From the NCBI GenBank assembly GCA_028288395.1, contig JAQBNV010000024.1, positions 1 to 6,279 of the forward strand: a stretch of DNA of 6,279 bases, given 5' to 3'. Within the stretch, counting starts at the first letter, position 1. Each line of letters begins with the position of its first letter. Under the pieces are notes generated by a model. That model was not told where the DNA came from and did not search any database. It worked only from the letters and a program-made list of their open reading frames with translations. The translations under genes and the position numbers were made by a program. The stretch is from Adhaeribacter sp. (GTDB taxonomy: Bacteria; Bacteroidota; Bacteroidia; Cytophagales; Hymenobacteraceae). This document shows, one piece after another, positions 1 through 6,279 of the stretch.

Positions 1-2
1 CT

Positions 3-1988
3 TCTTATATATTTGATAATACGCCCCGCACCGATGGCGACCGTGGAACCGGTATTTTATTTAATGCCCTGCATACCTGGCCGGTAATGCCTATTTACGA
101 TCAAAACGGTGAATTAACCAGGTCCAATGTTTTTCCGGCAAATACCGGTAATATTTATACTTACCCTAACTGGGTACGGGCCGCCGAAGAACTGGTAAAC
201 GAAAACAAAATAACCAACCTGCTTTCCAACGCTTACCTCGAATACCGTCCTATTAAAGACCTGGTGCTCAAAACAACTATTAATATTGAGCTGTATAATA
301 ATAAGTTTTTCTTTTTCAATCCGTCTACTGCTACCAGTGCCATCAACGTTACTATTCCTACTACGGCAGTGTCAATCCGGGAGAATTTCTCGAACACTAC
401 CTGGCTGAACGAAAACCTGGCTACCTATTCCAAAACCTTCAACGAAAACCATAACTTTGAATTGCTGGGTGGTTTTACGAACCAACGGTTTCGGATGGAC
501 CGCACCCGCATTCAGGCGGATACTTACGCCGACGACCGGCTACCTACAATACAAGGTGGGCTAAACATAAACCGGAGCGGTACCAACAGCGGCGTAGAAG
601 AATGGGCGCTGACTTCTCTTTTATCCCGGCTTACTTATAACTACAAAGGTAAATATTTATTTACGGCTTCTATCCGGAGCGATGGATCTTCCCGCTTTGG
701 TACCCAAAACCGCTGGGGTACTTTCCCTTCTGCTTCCGTGGGCTGGGTTCTTTCGGATGAGGCCTTTATGCAGAATTTCGGAAAACTAAATTTTGCCAAG
801 CTACGGGCTAGCTACGGGGTAACTGGTAACAACAACATTGGTAATTATACGCAATATGCCTTGGTAAATAATACCATAAATGCCGCTTTTGGCAACACGG
901 TAGTACCGGGCGCCGCCGTAACTTCTTTAGCCAACACCAACCTGGGCTGGGAAACCACCAAGCAATTTGATATTGGTATGGATTTAGGCTTGTTCGAAGA
1001 CCGTATCCAGTTTATGTATGATTACTACAATAAGACGACTACCAACCTGCTTTACAGCGTACAGGTTCCGCAGGAAGCCGGCTTTGGTAACTTCAACGAT
1101 AATATTGGCGAAATTAATTTCTGGGGTCACGAATTTGCCCTTACCACCCGCAACACCGAAGGCAAACTGAAGTGGACTACTAATGCTAATATTTCCTTTA
1201 ACCGGAATAAGGTTGTTGCGCTGGCCGAAGGCATAAACCGGGTATATGGCACTTTTCATATAACCCAGGTCGGTCAACCATTTGGTCAGTTTTACGGACT
1301 GGTTAAGGATGGTCTTTATATGAACCAGGCCGACCTGGATAACTCACCCAAAGTACCGGGCCGCTCTGCGGTAGGAAGTATCAAATTACGCGATGTAAAT
1401 GGTGATGGCATTATTACCTACGGCGGTGACCAGGACGACCGCACCATTATCGGTAATCCGTTCCCCGATTTTACTTATGGCATTGTTAATAACCTGAGTT
1501 ACGGCAAGTTCGATTTTAGCATTGCTGGCTCCGGTTCTTATGGCAATCAGCTTTTAGTACGCCACTTATATAGCACTGCTAACCTCGATGGGGTTTTTAA
1601 TATGGTAGATGCCGTGAAGTACCGCTTCCGCTCTCCGGAGAATCCGGGCAATGGCAAGTTTGGCACCACCGTAGGCGGGGGTAATGTAACTGGTATAGAA
1701 CGTGACTGGATGAGCAGTCATTTTTTAGAAGATGCCTCTTACTTTACAATTAGAAATATTACCCTGGGTTACACGGTAGGTGCGTTTAACAAGTTCTTTA
1801 AATCGGCCCGGATTTACGGTTCGGTGCAGAATGCCTATGTGTTTACGAAATATACGGGCGGCCCTAACCCCGAAACCAGTGGCAATAGCGCCGGCAATGG
1901 AGACGGTGGCAATCTGAGCCAGGGAATTGACCTTTCTAACTACCCCGTTCCGCGCACCTATACCCTTGGTGTAAACGTGAATTTTTAA
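3..1988 (+). CDS. SusC/RagA family TonB-linked outer membrane transporter, C-terminal part (5' end outside window)
   Basis: This is the beta-barrel channel of a SusCD complex, which moves oligomeric nutrients across the outer membrane using TonB energy. The frame is open from base 3 without a stop, and the first visible residues (SYIFDNTPRTDGDRG, then NALHTWPVMPIYD) are typical internal SusC sequence. The ATG at 87 is therefore not the true start. About 661 residues are present, against roughly 1000-1100 for the family; the signal peptide, carboxypeptidase-like domain, TonB box and plug are missing. Family signatures include DGSSRFG followed by WGTFPSASVGW (about 670-750), LRASYGVTGNNNIGNY (about 805-850), LGWETTKQFDIGMDLGLF (about 940-1000), VGQPFGQFYGLVKDGLY (about 1270-1320) and a calcium-loop-like DVNGDG (1392-1409). 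It ends in a barrel-type strand with a terminal Phe (TLGVNVNF). The susD partner follows after 50 bases. The substrate cannot be read from the sequence. Confidence 0.96.
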   Translation, partial: SYIFDNTPRTDGDRGTGILFNALHTWPVMPIYDQNGELTRSNVFPANTGNIYTYPNWVRAAEELVNENKITNLLSNAYLEYRPIKDLVLKTTINIELYNNKFFFFNPSTATSAINVTIPTTAVSIRENFSNTTWLNENLATYSKTFNENHNFELLGGFTNQRFRMDRTRIQADTYADDRLPTIQGGLNINRSGTNSGVEEWALTSLLSRLTYNYKGKYLFTASIRSDGSSRFGTQNRWGTFPSASVGWVLSDEAFMQNFGKLNFAKLRASYGVTGNNNIGNYTQYALVNNTINAAFGNTVVPGAAVTSLANTNLGWETTKQFDIGMDLGLFEDRIQFMYDYYNKTTTNLLYSVQVPQEAGFGNFNDNIGEINFWGHEFALTTRNTEGKLKWTTNANISFNRNKVVALAEGINRVYGTFHITQVGQPFGQFYGLVKDGLYMNQADLDNSPKVPGRSAVGSIKLRDVNGDGIITYGGDQDDRTIIGNPFPDFTYGIVNNLSYGKFDFSIAGSGSYGNQLLVRHLYSTANLDGVFNMVDAVKYRFRSPENPGNGKFGTTVGGGNVTGIERDWMSSHFLEDASYFTIRNITLGYTVGAFNKFFKSARIYGSVQNAYVFTKYTGGPNPETSGNSAGNGDGGNLSQGIDLSNYPVPRTYTLGVNVNF

Positions 1989-2038
1989 TCAGGAAATAGG
2001 TAACTAATAATATTATAAATTTCTCTTTTCGAAATAAA

Positions 2039-3538
2039 ATGAAAAAATCATATATAATAACCTGTCTTTTAAGTCTTGGTCTGGTGACCAGCTGTAAAGA
2101 CGATTTTCTAGCTATTGTTCCGGAAACGCAATTGAGTTCGGCCACCTTTTTCACCAAAGAAGCCGATTTTCAGCAGGCCGTTAATGCGGCTTATGTACCG
2201 CTACGCACCATCTTTAATGATAGGTCCTGGCTTCTGGGCGAAATGCACTCCGATAATACCTATTACGCTCGTAATCCACTTTTCGGCGCCACCGAGCAGT
2301 CGGAAGATTTAGCAGATTTTGCCATTCCGGAAGCCAATGGTGTTACGTCTAATACCCACGTGCTTAATCAATACCGGCAGGATTACTTAATTATTGCCCG
2401 GGCCAATCAGATTTTATCTTCGATTGATGCTGTAGAATTCGGCGCTGACTCTAAAAATAATATCAGGGGACAAGCCTTGTTCCTGCGGGCCTTTGCTTAT
2501 TTTGAACTAGCCCGTTATTTTGGTAAAGTTCCGTTGCACCTAACGCCCGTTACCAATCGCTCCGAAGCGGCCTTGCCACTAGCCTCGGAAGAAGAAGTAT
2601 ATGCTCAAATCATAAAAGATGCCTCGGAGGCGATTCCGTTATTACTCCCCAAATCTAAACAGGAAGCAGGCCGCGTTACCTCCGGTGCTGCCAGAACCTT
2701 ACTGGCTAATGTGTATATCGTACAGAAAAAATGGGCCGAGGCCGAAAAGCTGCTGAAAGAAGTAGTGGCCAGCAACGAATATGCGTTAATTCCGGATTAT
2801 GCCAATGTTTTTTCAACTTCTACCGGTAATAAAAATAACAAGGAATCGGTTTTTGAGGTACAGTTCCTCGAAGGTTCGGCCGGATTAAATGGTAACTTTA
2901 TTTACCAGTTTATGCCCCGCCCCATGGCCGCCGCCGAAGTGGTAACCTTAATGGGTACCTCTAACCCGCAGCCGCTGGATGCCGAAGGCAACAATATTCC
3001 AACGCCGGATGTAATTGCGGCCTACGAACCAGGCGATGCCAGAAAAGATGTTTCTGTTGGTTTTATTACTTTAAGCGGTAGCGCCCGGAGTAATAAAGTG
3101 TATCCTTATATTAAGAAGTATGTCAAACCACATGCTTTGCACAGCAATACCGGTACCAACTGGCCGGTTTACCGCTATTCCGAGGTTTTATTATTGCTGG
3201 CCGAAGCACTGAACGAACAAAACAAAAACCCCGAAGCTGCGACCTATCTGAACCAGGTACGGACCCGCGCGGGTTTGGGCCAGGCCTCCGGCGATATGCG
3301 GGAAGCTATCTTTAAAGAAAGACGCGTAGAATTAGCCTTTGAAAACAAACGCTGGTTTGATTTAGTAAGAACCGGTCGGGCCATAGCTACTATTACCGCA
3401 TACGGCAACCGGATAAAAGCTAATCCACAGGCTTATTATTATCCCGAAGGGTCGGTTCCGCGGAGCCATGCTTTCAGCAATATTAAACTGTACTATGCAC
3501 TACCGGCCGATGAGGCCGCGCTGAGTCCGCATTTTTAA
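2039..3538 (+). CDS. SusD/RagB family nutrient-binding outer membrane lipoprotein
   Basis: This is the surface lipoprotein that caps the SusC barrel and binds the ligand. Residues 1-19 form a lipoprotein signal peptide (MKKS, hydrophobic core, lipobox V16-T-S-C19). Lys20-Asp21-Asp22 directly follow the cysteine and match the K-(D/E)2 surface-export signal described in Bacteroidota. The N-terminal SusD-like region (about 20-240) has the helical TPR-type segments GQALFLRAFAYFELARYFG (144-162) and RTLLANVYIVQKKWAEAEKLL (219-239, abbreviated limits). The C-terminal RagB/SusD region has VYRYSEVLLLLAEALNE (377-393), the family hallmark FKERRVELAFENKRWFDLVR (425-444) and a final ALPADEAALSP. At 499 residues it is a normal length. 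The start ATG follows an A-rich stretch (GAAATAAA) rather than a Shine-Dalgarno, as is common in the phylum, and it is the only start that gives the signal peptide. It is co-directional with susC and probably co-transcribed. A hairpin lies 39 bases after the stop. Confidence 0.96.
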   Translation: MKKSYIITCLLSLGLVTSCKDDFLAIVPETQLSSATFFTKEADFQQAVNAAYVPLRTIFNDRSWLLGEMHSDNTYYARNPLFGATEQSEDLADFAIPEANGVTSNTHVLNQYRQDYLIIARANQILSSIDAVEFGADSKNNIRGQALFLRAFAYFELARYFGKVPLHLTPVTNRSEAALPLASEEEVYAQIIKDASEAIPLLLPKSKQEAGRVTSGAARTLLANVYIVQKKWAEAEKLLKEVVASNEYALIPDYANVFSTSTGNKNNKESVFEVQFLEGSAGLNGNFIYQFMPRPMAAAEVVTLMGTSNPQPLDAEGNNIPTPDVIAAYEPGDARKDVSVGFITLSGSARSNKVYPYIKKYVKPHALHSNTGTNWPVYRYSEVLLLLAEALNEQNKNPEAATYLNQVRTRAGLGQASGDMREAIFKERRVELAFENKRWFDLVRTGRAIATITAYGNRIKANPQAYYYPEGSVPRSHAFSNIKLYYALPADEAALSPHF

Positions 3539-3721
3539 TATTTATTTACCGTCCTTAAACCGGTAAAATGTCATTGCACACACCAACGGAAAGGGTTAGC
3601 AAATCCATCCGTTGGTGTGTTTATTAAAACTGTTAGCCGCCGCTCTTATACCAAAATATTTTCTTTTACTCGTAAAAATATATTTTAATTATATATTTAC
3701 TTAACCGGAAGTACTGGCAGC
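3539..3721. other. Intergenic gap between susD and the DUF4432 gene
   Basis: No coding potential is visible. The left part carries the 13-bp hairpin at 3578-3620. The right part (about 3650-3700) is very AT-rich, with short self-complementary runs such as AAAATATTTT and TTTTAC-TC-GTAAAA. This is where a promoter for the downstream pair would be expected. The best match to the Bacteroidota -7 box (TAnnTTTG) is TATATTTA at 3692-3699, which lacks the final G, and no TTTG -33 box lies at the right distance. A promoter is therefore plausible but not demonstrated. Confidence 0.5.
3578..3620 (+). terminator. Hairpin after susD, probable transcription terminator
   Basis: Arms 3578-3590 (ACACACCAACGGA) and 3608-3620 (TCCGTTGGTGTGT) are perfectly complementary over 13 bp, with a 17-base loop. 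The loop can fold further: GGGTT (3593-3597) with AATCC (3602-3606), including one G-T wobble, around an AGCA tetraloop. The right arm runs into TTTATT, a short and impure T tail. The position, 39 bases past the susD stop and before an AT-rich gap, fits a terminator or attenuator separating susCD from the enzyme pair. The loop shares the 10-mer GTTAGCAAAT (3595-3604) with the hairpin at 6166-6214, so it may instead belong to a hairpin family with another role, such as mRNA 3'-end stabilisation. Confidence 0.7.
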
Positions 3722-4864
3722 GTGCGGTCCCTTAGCTGTTTTTCTTATTGTTTTATCATTCCTATACTTTTTTGTAACCAGAAGATAAAAGATTTGACAC
3801 CAGCAACCTGGAGAAATAAAATAGTTAACCCGGCCCAACTCGGCGGCATCGAAACCTCGGTGCTCGACAACGGCCCCGGCCGCGGTACCCGCATTGCCTG
3901 GATCAATACCGGCACCGGCTTACGTTACAAAGTGGTACTGGATCGGGCCATGGATATTGCCGATACTTTTTACAACCAGCACAGCCTGGCCTGGTTAAGC
4001 CATAGTGGCGTTACTCCTCCGCAACCATTTTCTCATCCGGGCATCAACTGGCTCCGCACCTTTGGCGGCGGCCTGGTAACTACCTGCGGACTGTCGCACG
4101 TAGGCGGCCCCGAAACCGATGCCTACGGCGAACGTGGCCTGCACGGGCAAATCAGTAATATCCCGGCCGAAGTAGAATCGATTATTCAACCGGATATTTT
4201 AACTGGCAACCTGAATATGAGCATAACCGGCCGCATGCGGGAGACCCAGGTGCTCGGACCCAACCTGGAACTGAAGCGCACCATATCCGGCACCCTGGGC
4301 CAGGCTGTTATCCGGATTCAGGACGAAGTAATTAACTGCGGCAATACGGCCGCGCCGCACATGCTCCTGTACCATTGCAATTTTGGCTGGCCTTTGGTTG
4401 ACGAAGGAACGCAAATTATCTGGCAGGGCGAGTGGCAATCCCGGGAAGGCGCACCTCATTATAAAATATTCCGGGAAGGTAATAATTTTCGCCAATGCCT
4501 CGCCCCTCTCGATGCGCATAGCGGCACCGGCGAAGAAGCTGCTTTTATAGCTATTACGCCCGATGACAATGGCCAGTGCACGTGTGGGTTATACAATGCA
4601 ACCCTCGGAATGGCCCTGGCTTTGCGGTTTCCGAAAGCGCAATTGCCCTGGCTCACCAACTGGCAGCACTGGGGCAAAAACGAATACGTAACCGGCCTGG
4701 AACCCGGCACCAACCCACCCATAGGGCAGGCCAAAGCCCGGGAATTAAATCAGCTCATTCAACTGGCGCCCGGCGAAAGGCGAATTTATAACCTGGAGAT
4801 AGAAATATTAACCGACAAAAATAACATAGACGAATTTTTAAAGAATACAGGTAAGGCTCACTAA
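3722..4864 (+). CDS. DUF4432 family protein (galactose-mutarotase-like fold, sugar epimerase-like), start uncertain
   Basis: This resembles the DUF4432 family, which shares the aldose 1-epimerase (galactose mutarotase) beta-sandwich fold; a role in interconverting or binding a sugar is inferred and the substrate is unknown. Numbering from the GTG at 3722, recognisable blocks are WRNKIVNPAQLGGIE (30-44), LDRAMDIADTFYNQHSLAWLS (73-93), WLRTFGGGLVTTCGLSHVGG (110-129), GLHGQISNIPAE (139-150), LLYHCNFGWPLVDEG (215-229) and TGLEPGTNPPIG (324-335). His141, His218 and Glu327 are spaced much like the two His and one Glu used by GalM enzymes, so they are candidate active-site residues. Conservation starts only near residue 25-30. 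The preceding 20 or so codons (Cys- and Phe-rich) look unlike the rest, so translation may begin at TTG 3794, giving 357 residues, rather than at GTG 3722. No convincing signal peptide or lipobox is seen, so it is probably cytoplasmic. The cupin gene begins 14 bases after the stop, which implies one operon. Confidence 0.85.
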   Translation: MRSLSCFSYCFIIPILFCNQKIKDLTPATWRNKIVNPAQLGGIETSVLDNGPGRGTRIAWINTGTGLRYKVVLDRAMDIADTFYNQHSLAWLSHSGVTPPQPFSHPGINWLRTFGGGLVTTCGLSHVGGPETDAYGERGLHGQISNIPAEVESIIQPDILTGNLNMSITGRMRETQVLGPNLELKRTISGTLGQAVIRIQDEVINCGNTAAPHMLLYHCNFGWPLVDEGTQIIWQGEWQSREGAPHYKIFREGNNFRQCLAPLDAHSGTGEEAAFIAITPDDNGQCTCGLYNATLGMALALRFPKAQLPWLTNWQHWGKNEYVTGLEPGTNPPIGQAKARELNQLIQLAPGERRIYNLEIEILTDKNNIDEFLKNTGKAH

Positions 4865-4878
4865 GAAGTAAAATTTTT

Positions 4879-6102
4879 ATGGAAACAATGGATAAAGTAA
4901 GTTTAGCGGCAAAAGCATTAGAACAAGGAAAAGGCATATTGCGCCTGGCGCCCACATGGGTACCGCGCTCGTTTTGTGTCCCCGGCCGCCGGATAAAATT
5001 ACACCCCGATGATTATTATGTACTGGGTGGCCAGCGCGGCGGCATTGATGAGCGTTGGCTTTCTTCTACCACGCCCGCAAAAAACGGCCCTTTAACCGGC
5101 GAAAACGAAGGCTTAAGCGCCGTAGTTGTGAATGACGGCACGACAGAAGAGCAAATTTTATTAAAAGATTTGATTGATGAACTGAAAGGTGCTGTTATCG
5201 GCGATCGCTTGTGGAACGAATATGGTTCCTGGCCGATGTATTCCAAGTTTTTCGATAATATGGGGCCGCTGCCGCACCATATACATCACAGCGACGAATA
5301 TGCCGCCATGGTGGGCCAGTTAGGCAAGCCGGAAGCCTATTATTTCCCGCCGCAATTAAATAACCACGGGGGCGATTTTCCTTACACTTTCTTTGGTATT
5401 GCCCCCGGCACCACCAAAGAAGAAATACGCGAGTGTTTGCAAAACTTTACCAAAGGCGATAATAAAATAACCAATTATTCTTCTGCTTATCGCCTGGAGC
5501 CGGGCACTGGTTGGGATGTGCCGCCAGGTATACTCCATGCCCCGGGCAGTTTGTGTACTTACGAGCCACAAAAAGCTTCCGACATATTTGCGATGTATCA
5601 ATCTTTAGTTAACGAAGCCATTATACCGGAAGAGTTATTATGGAATGGTACTCCCGAAGATCGCAAAGGCGATTATGACCTGTTAGTAGAGGTTATTGAC
5701 TGGGACGCTAACGTGGACCCTAATTTTATGCAAAACCATTTTATGCGGCCAAGACCCGTTAAGGCGATAGAAGAAATGCAAGCCGAAGGTTACGTTGAAA
5801 ACTGGATTTGCTACAAGAGCGATGCCTACAGCGCCAAAGAATTAACCGTGCTTCCGGGCCAGACGGCAACGATTAAAGACAGCGCCGCTTACGGCTTGAT
5901 TATGATGCAGGGACACGGCAAAATGGGCGTTTGGGACATCGAAACACCCTCCTTAATTCGCTACGGACAGCTAACCAACGACGAATTTTTTGTGAGTGAA
6001 AAAGCCGCAATGGAAGGTGTTACCATCGAGAATAAATCTACTACCGACCCGATTGTGATGCTGAAACACTTTGGCCCTAATAATCCCGATTTGGTATTGT
6101 AG
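4879..6102 (+). CDS. Cupin protein resembling class I mannose-6-phosphate isomerase
   Basis: This 407-residue protein is probably cytoplasmic (no signal peptide) and likely a metal-dependent sugar isomerase or related enzyme. Class I phosphomannose isomerase features are GGIDERWLSS (54-63), NGPLTGE (69-75), PHHIHHSDEY (132-141) where PMIs carry the QxH metal motif, GKPEAYY (149-155) and GWDVPPGILHAPGS (211-224). Predicted metal ligands are His134, His136, Glu152 and His220. The PMI Gln ligand thus appears replaced by His, giving an ordinary 3-His/1-Glu cupin site. The segment QKASDIFAMY (231-240) sits where PMIs have a catalytic-Arg stretch (SDTTYR-type), but no Arg is present, so the reaction may differ from Man6P/Fru6P isomerisation. 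A second cupin-like domain spans about 310-398 (LTVLPGQTATI, then GHGKMGVWDIE). ATG 4879 is chosen; ATG 4888 (Met4) is also possible, and only a weak AAGAAG precedes either. It is close-packed behind the DUF4432 gene, suggesting they act on the same sugar. Confidence 0.85.
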   Translation: METMDKVSLAAKALEQGKGILRLAPTWVPRSFCVPGRRIKLHPDDYYVLGGQRGGIDERWLSSTTPAKNGPLTGENEGLSAVVVNDGTTEEQILLKDLIDELKGAVIGDRLWNEYGSWPMYSKFFDNMGPLPHHIHHSDEYAAMVGQLGKPEAYYFPPQLNNHGGDFPYTFFGIAPGTTKEEIRECLQNFTKGDNKITNYSSAYRLEPGTGWDVPPGILHAPGSLCTYEPQKASDIFAMYQSLVNEAIIPEELLWNGTPEDRKGDYDLLVEVIDWDANVDPNFMQNHFMRPRPVKAIEEMQAEGYVENWICYKSDAYSAKELTVLPGQTATIKDSAAYGLIMMQGHGKMGVWDIETPSLIRYGQLTNDEFFVSEKAAMEGVTIENKSTTDPIVMLKHFGPNNPDLVL

Positions 6103-6108
6103 TTTATA

Positions 6109-6156
6109 AAACCTTTGTTTTACAAAAGCTAATATTTTAGATTAAAGCAAAGGTTT
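6109..6156 (+). terminator. Weak inverted repeat just after the cupin gene, possible terminator
   Basis: Arms 6109-6117 (AAACCTTTG) and 6148-6156 (CAAAGGTTT) are perfectly complementary over 9 bp, but they are separated by a 30-base AT-rich loop. The right arm runs into ATTTCTGTC, a poor T tail. It lies 6 bases past the cupin stop, a good place for a terminator, but the long loop and weak stem make this only a possibility. Confidence 0.3.
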
Positions 6157-6165
6157 ATTTCTGTC

Positions 6166-6214
6166 ATTCAGGAGGAAACTTGTTAGCAAATAAACAAAAA
6201 GTTTCCTCCTGAAT
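6166..6214 (+). terminator. Perfect 16-bp hairpin downstream of the cupin gene, terminator-like or structured 3' end
   Basis: Arms 6166-6181 (ATTCAGGAGGAAACTT) and 6199-6214 (AAGTTTCCTCCTGAAT) are perfectly complementary, closing a 17-base loop. The loop begins with GTTAGCAAAT (6182-6191), the same 10-mer found in the loop of the hairpin after susD. No T tract follows the stem on either strand, so a classical intrinsic terminator is not clearly supported even though the position fits the end of the transcription unit. Alternatives are an mRNA-stabilising 3' hairpin or a member of a dispersed palindromic family. Confidence 0.55.
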
Positions 6215-6221
6215 TATGAAA

Positions 6222-6265
6222 GCTAGCCAAAGCTGGCGCAAGTCTTAGCGAAGCGAGACTTGTGC
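6222..6265. repeat. Tandem imperfect palindromes, candidate REP-like dispersed repeat
   Basis: Two adjoining hairpins share a GC dinucleotide at 6236-6237. The first pairs GCTAGC (6222-6227) with GCTGGC (6232-6237) around CAAA, with one T-G wobble. The second pairs GCGCAAGTCT (6236-6245) with AGACTTGTGC (6256-6265), with one G-T wobble. Its loop contains GCGAAGC (6248-6254), a heptamer known to form an unusually stable DNA mini-hairpin. Compact paired palindromes in intergenic DNA resemble REP/RAYT-type or IS200/IS605-end elements. The window holds only one copy, so its repetitive nature is inferred. Confidence 0.45.
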
Positions 6266-6279
6266 AGATAAAACCAAAG

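Larger units (their letters stand above)
6103..6279. other. Gene-free tail rich in inverted repeats
   Basis: No ORF of credible coding character is found after the cupin stop. The stretch contains three inverted-repeat structures in a row: a weak 9-bp repeat (6109-6156), a perfect 16-bp hairpin (6166-6214) and a tandem palindrome (6222-6265). The short frame from ATG 6216 (MKASQSWRKS, then a stop) lies inside the last element and is not a gene. Confidence 0.6.

Noticed and set aside
87..89. ATG at 87 as the start of the SusC gene
   Set aside because: The frame is open back to base 3 and the upstream residues are conserved SusC sequence, so this is an internal Met and the gene begins outside the window.
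984..1277. Minus-strand frame of 97 codons inside susC
   Set aside because: It lies wholly inside a conserved transporter gene, has no recognisable motif, and shows no separate start or spacing signals.
2007..2016. 10-base palindrome ATAATATTAT between susC and susD as an operator
   Set aside because: Short AT-only palindromes are expected by chance in AT-rich spacer, and nothing else supports a binding site.
3664..3699. Bacteroidota-type promoter (-33 TTTG, -7 TAnnTTTG) before the DUF4432 gene
   Set aside because: The best -7 candidate (TATATTTA) lacks the final G and only a TTTA lies upstream at about 24 bases, so two weak boxes in AT-rich DNA are not enough to annotate a promoter.
3739..3775. 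Lipoprotein signal peptide at the N-terminus of the GTG-initiated DUF4432 product
   Set aside because: There is a hydrophobic run ending in ILFC, but Phe before the Cys does not fit a lipobox, there is almost no positive n-region, and family homology starts only afterwards, so this stretch may not be translated.
3995..4734. Several overlapping minus-strand frames, and a + strand frame at 4576-4791, across the DUF4432 gene
   Set aside because: They are antisense or alternate-frame shadows of a well-supported coding gene, and their translations show no recognisable domain.
6171..6210. AGGAGG and CCTCCT in the arms of the 6166-6214 hairpin as a Shine-Dalgarno/anti-Shine-Dalgarno switch
   Set aside because: No start codon with a credible ORF follows at the right distance; the ATG at 6216 gives only ten codons. 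The resemblance is most likely a by-product of the stem sequence.

Overview
The window looks like a chromosomal piece of a Bacteroidota genome. The main reason is a SusC/SusD (RagA/RagB) pair, the outer-membrane glycan or oligomer uptake system typical of that phylum. A lipoprotein with a Lys-Asp-Asp surface-export signal after its lipobox cysteine, A-rich translation starts without a strong Shine-Dalgarno, and AT-rich intergenic DNA between moderately GC-balanced genes agree with this. The style of the proteins suggests an environmental Cytophagales member (Hymenobacteraceae-like), but that is an impression, not a demonstration.

Layout, all genes on the + strand: (1) 3-1988, the C-terminal two thirds of a SusC-type TonB-dependent transporter that begins outside the window; (2) 2039-3538, its SusD-type lipoprotein partner; (3) 3539-3721, a gap holding a strong hairpin (probable terminator) and AT-rich DNA; (4) 3722-4864, a DUF4432 protein of the galactose-mutarotase-like fold, whose start codon is uncertain; (5) 4879-6102, a two-cupin protein resembling class I mannose-6-phosphate isomerase, only 14 bases downstream; (6) 6103-6279, a gene-free tail containing a series of inverted repeats.

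The likely joint role is import of a carbohydrate ligand by SusCD, then intracellular rearrangement of a sugar by the mutarotase/epimerase-like and isomerase-like pair. The hairpin after susD suggests that the enzyme pair is a separate or attenuated transcription unit, so the functional link is inferred from proximity only. No glycoside hydrolase, sugar kinase or regulator is visible to name the substrate.

The most unusual non-coding signals are two long hairpins (3578-3620 and 6166-6214). Their stems are unrelated in sequence, yet both have 17-base loops carrying the same 10-mer, GTTAGCAAAT. There is also a tandem imperfect palindrome at the right edge (6222-6265) that looks like a dispersed repeat. 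The most interesting protein signal is the DUF4432 plus PMI-like cupin operon: both proteins keep metal or catalytic-type residues of sugar-isomerising folds, but neither has an obvious assigned reaction.
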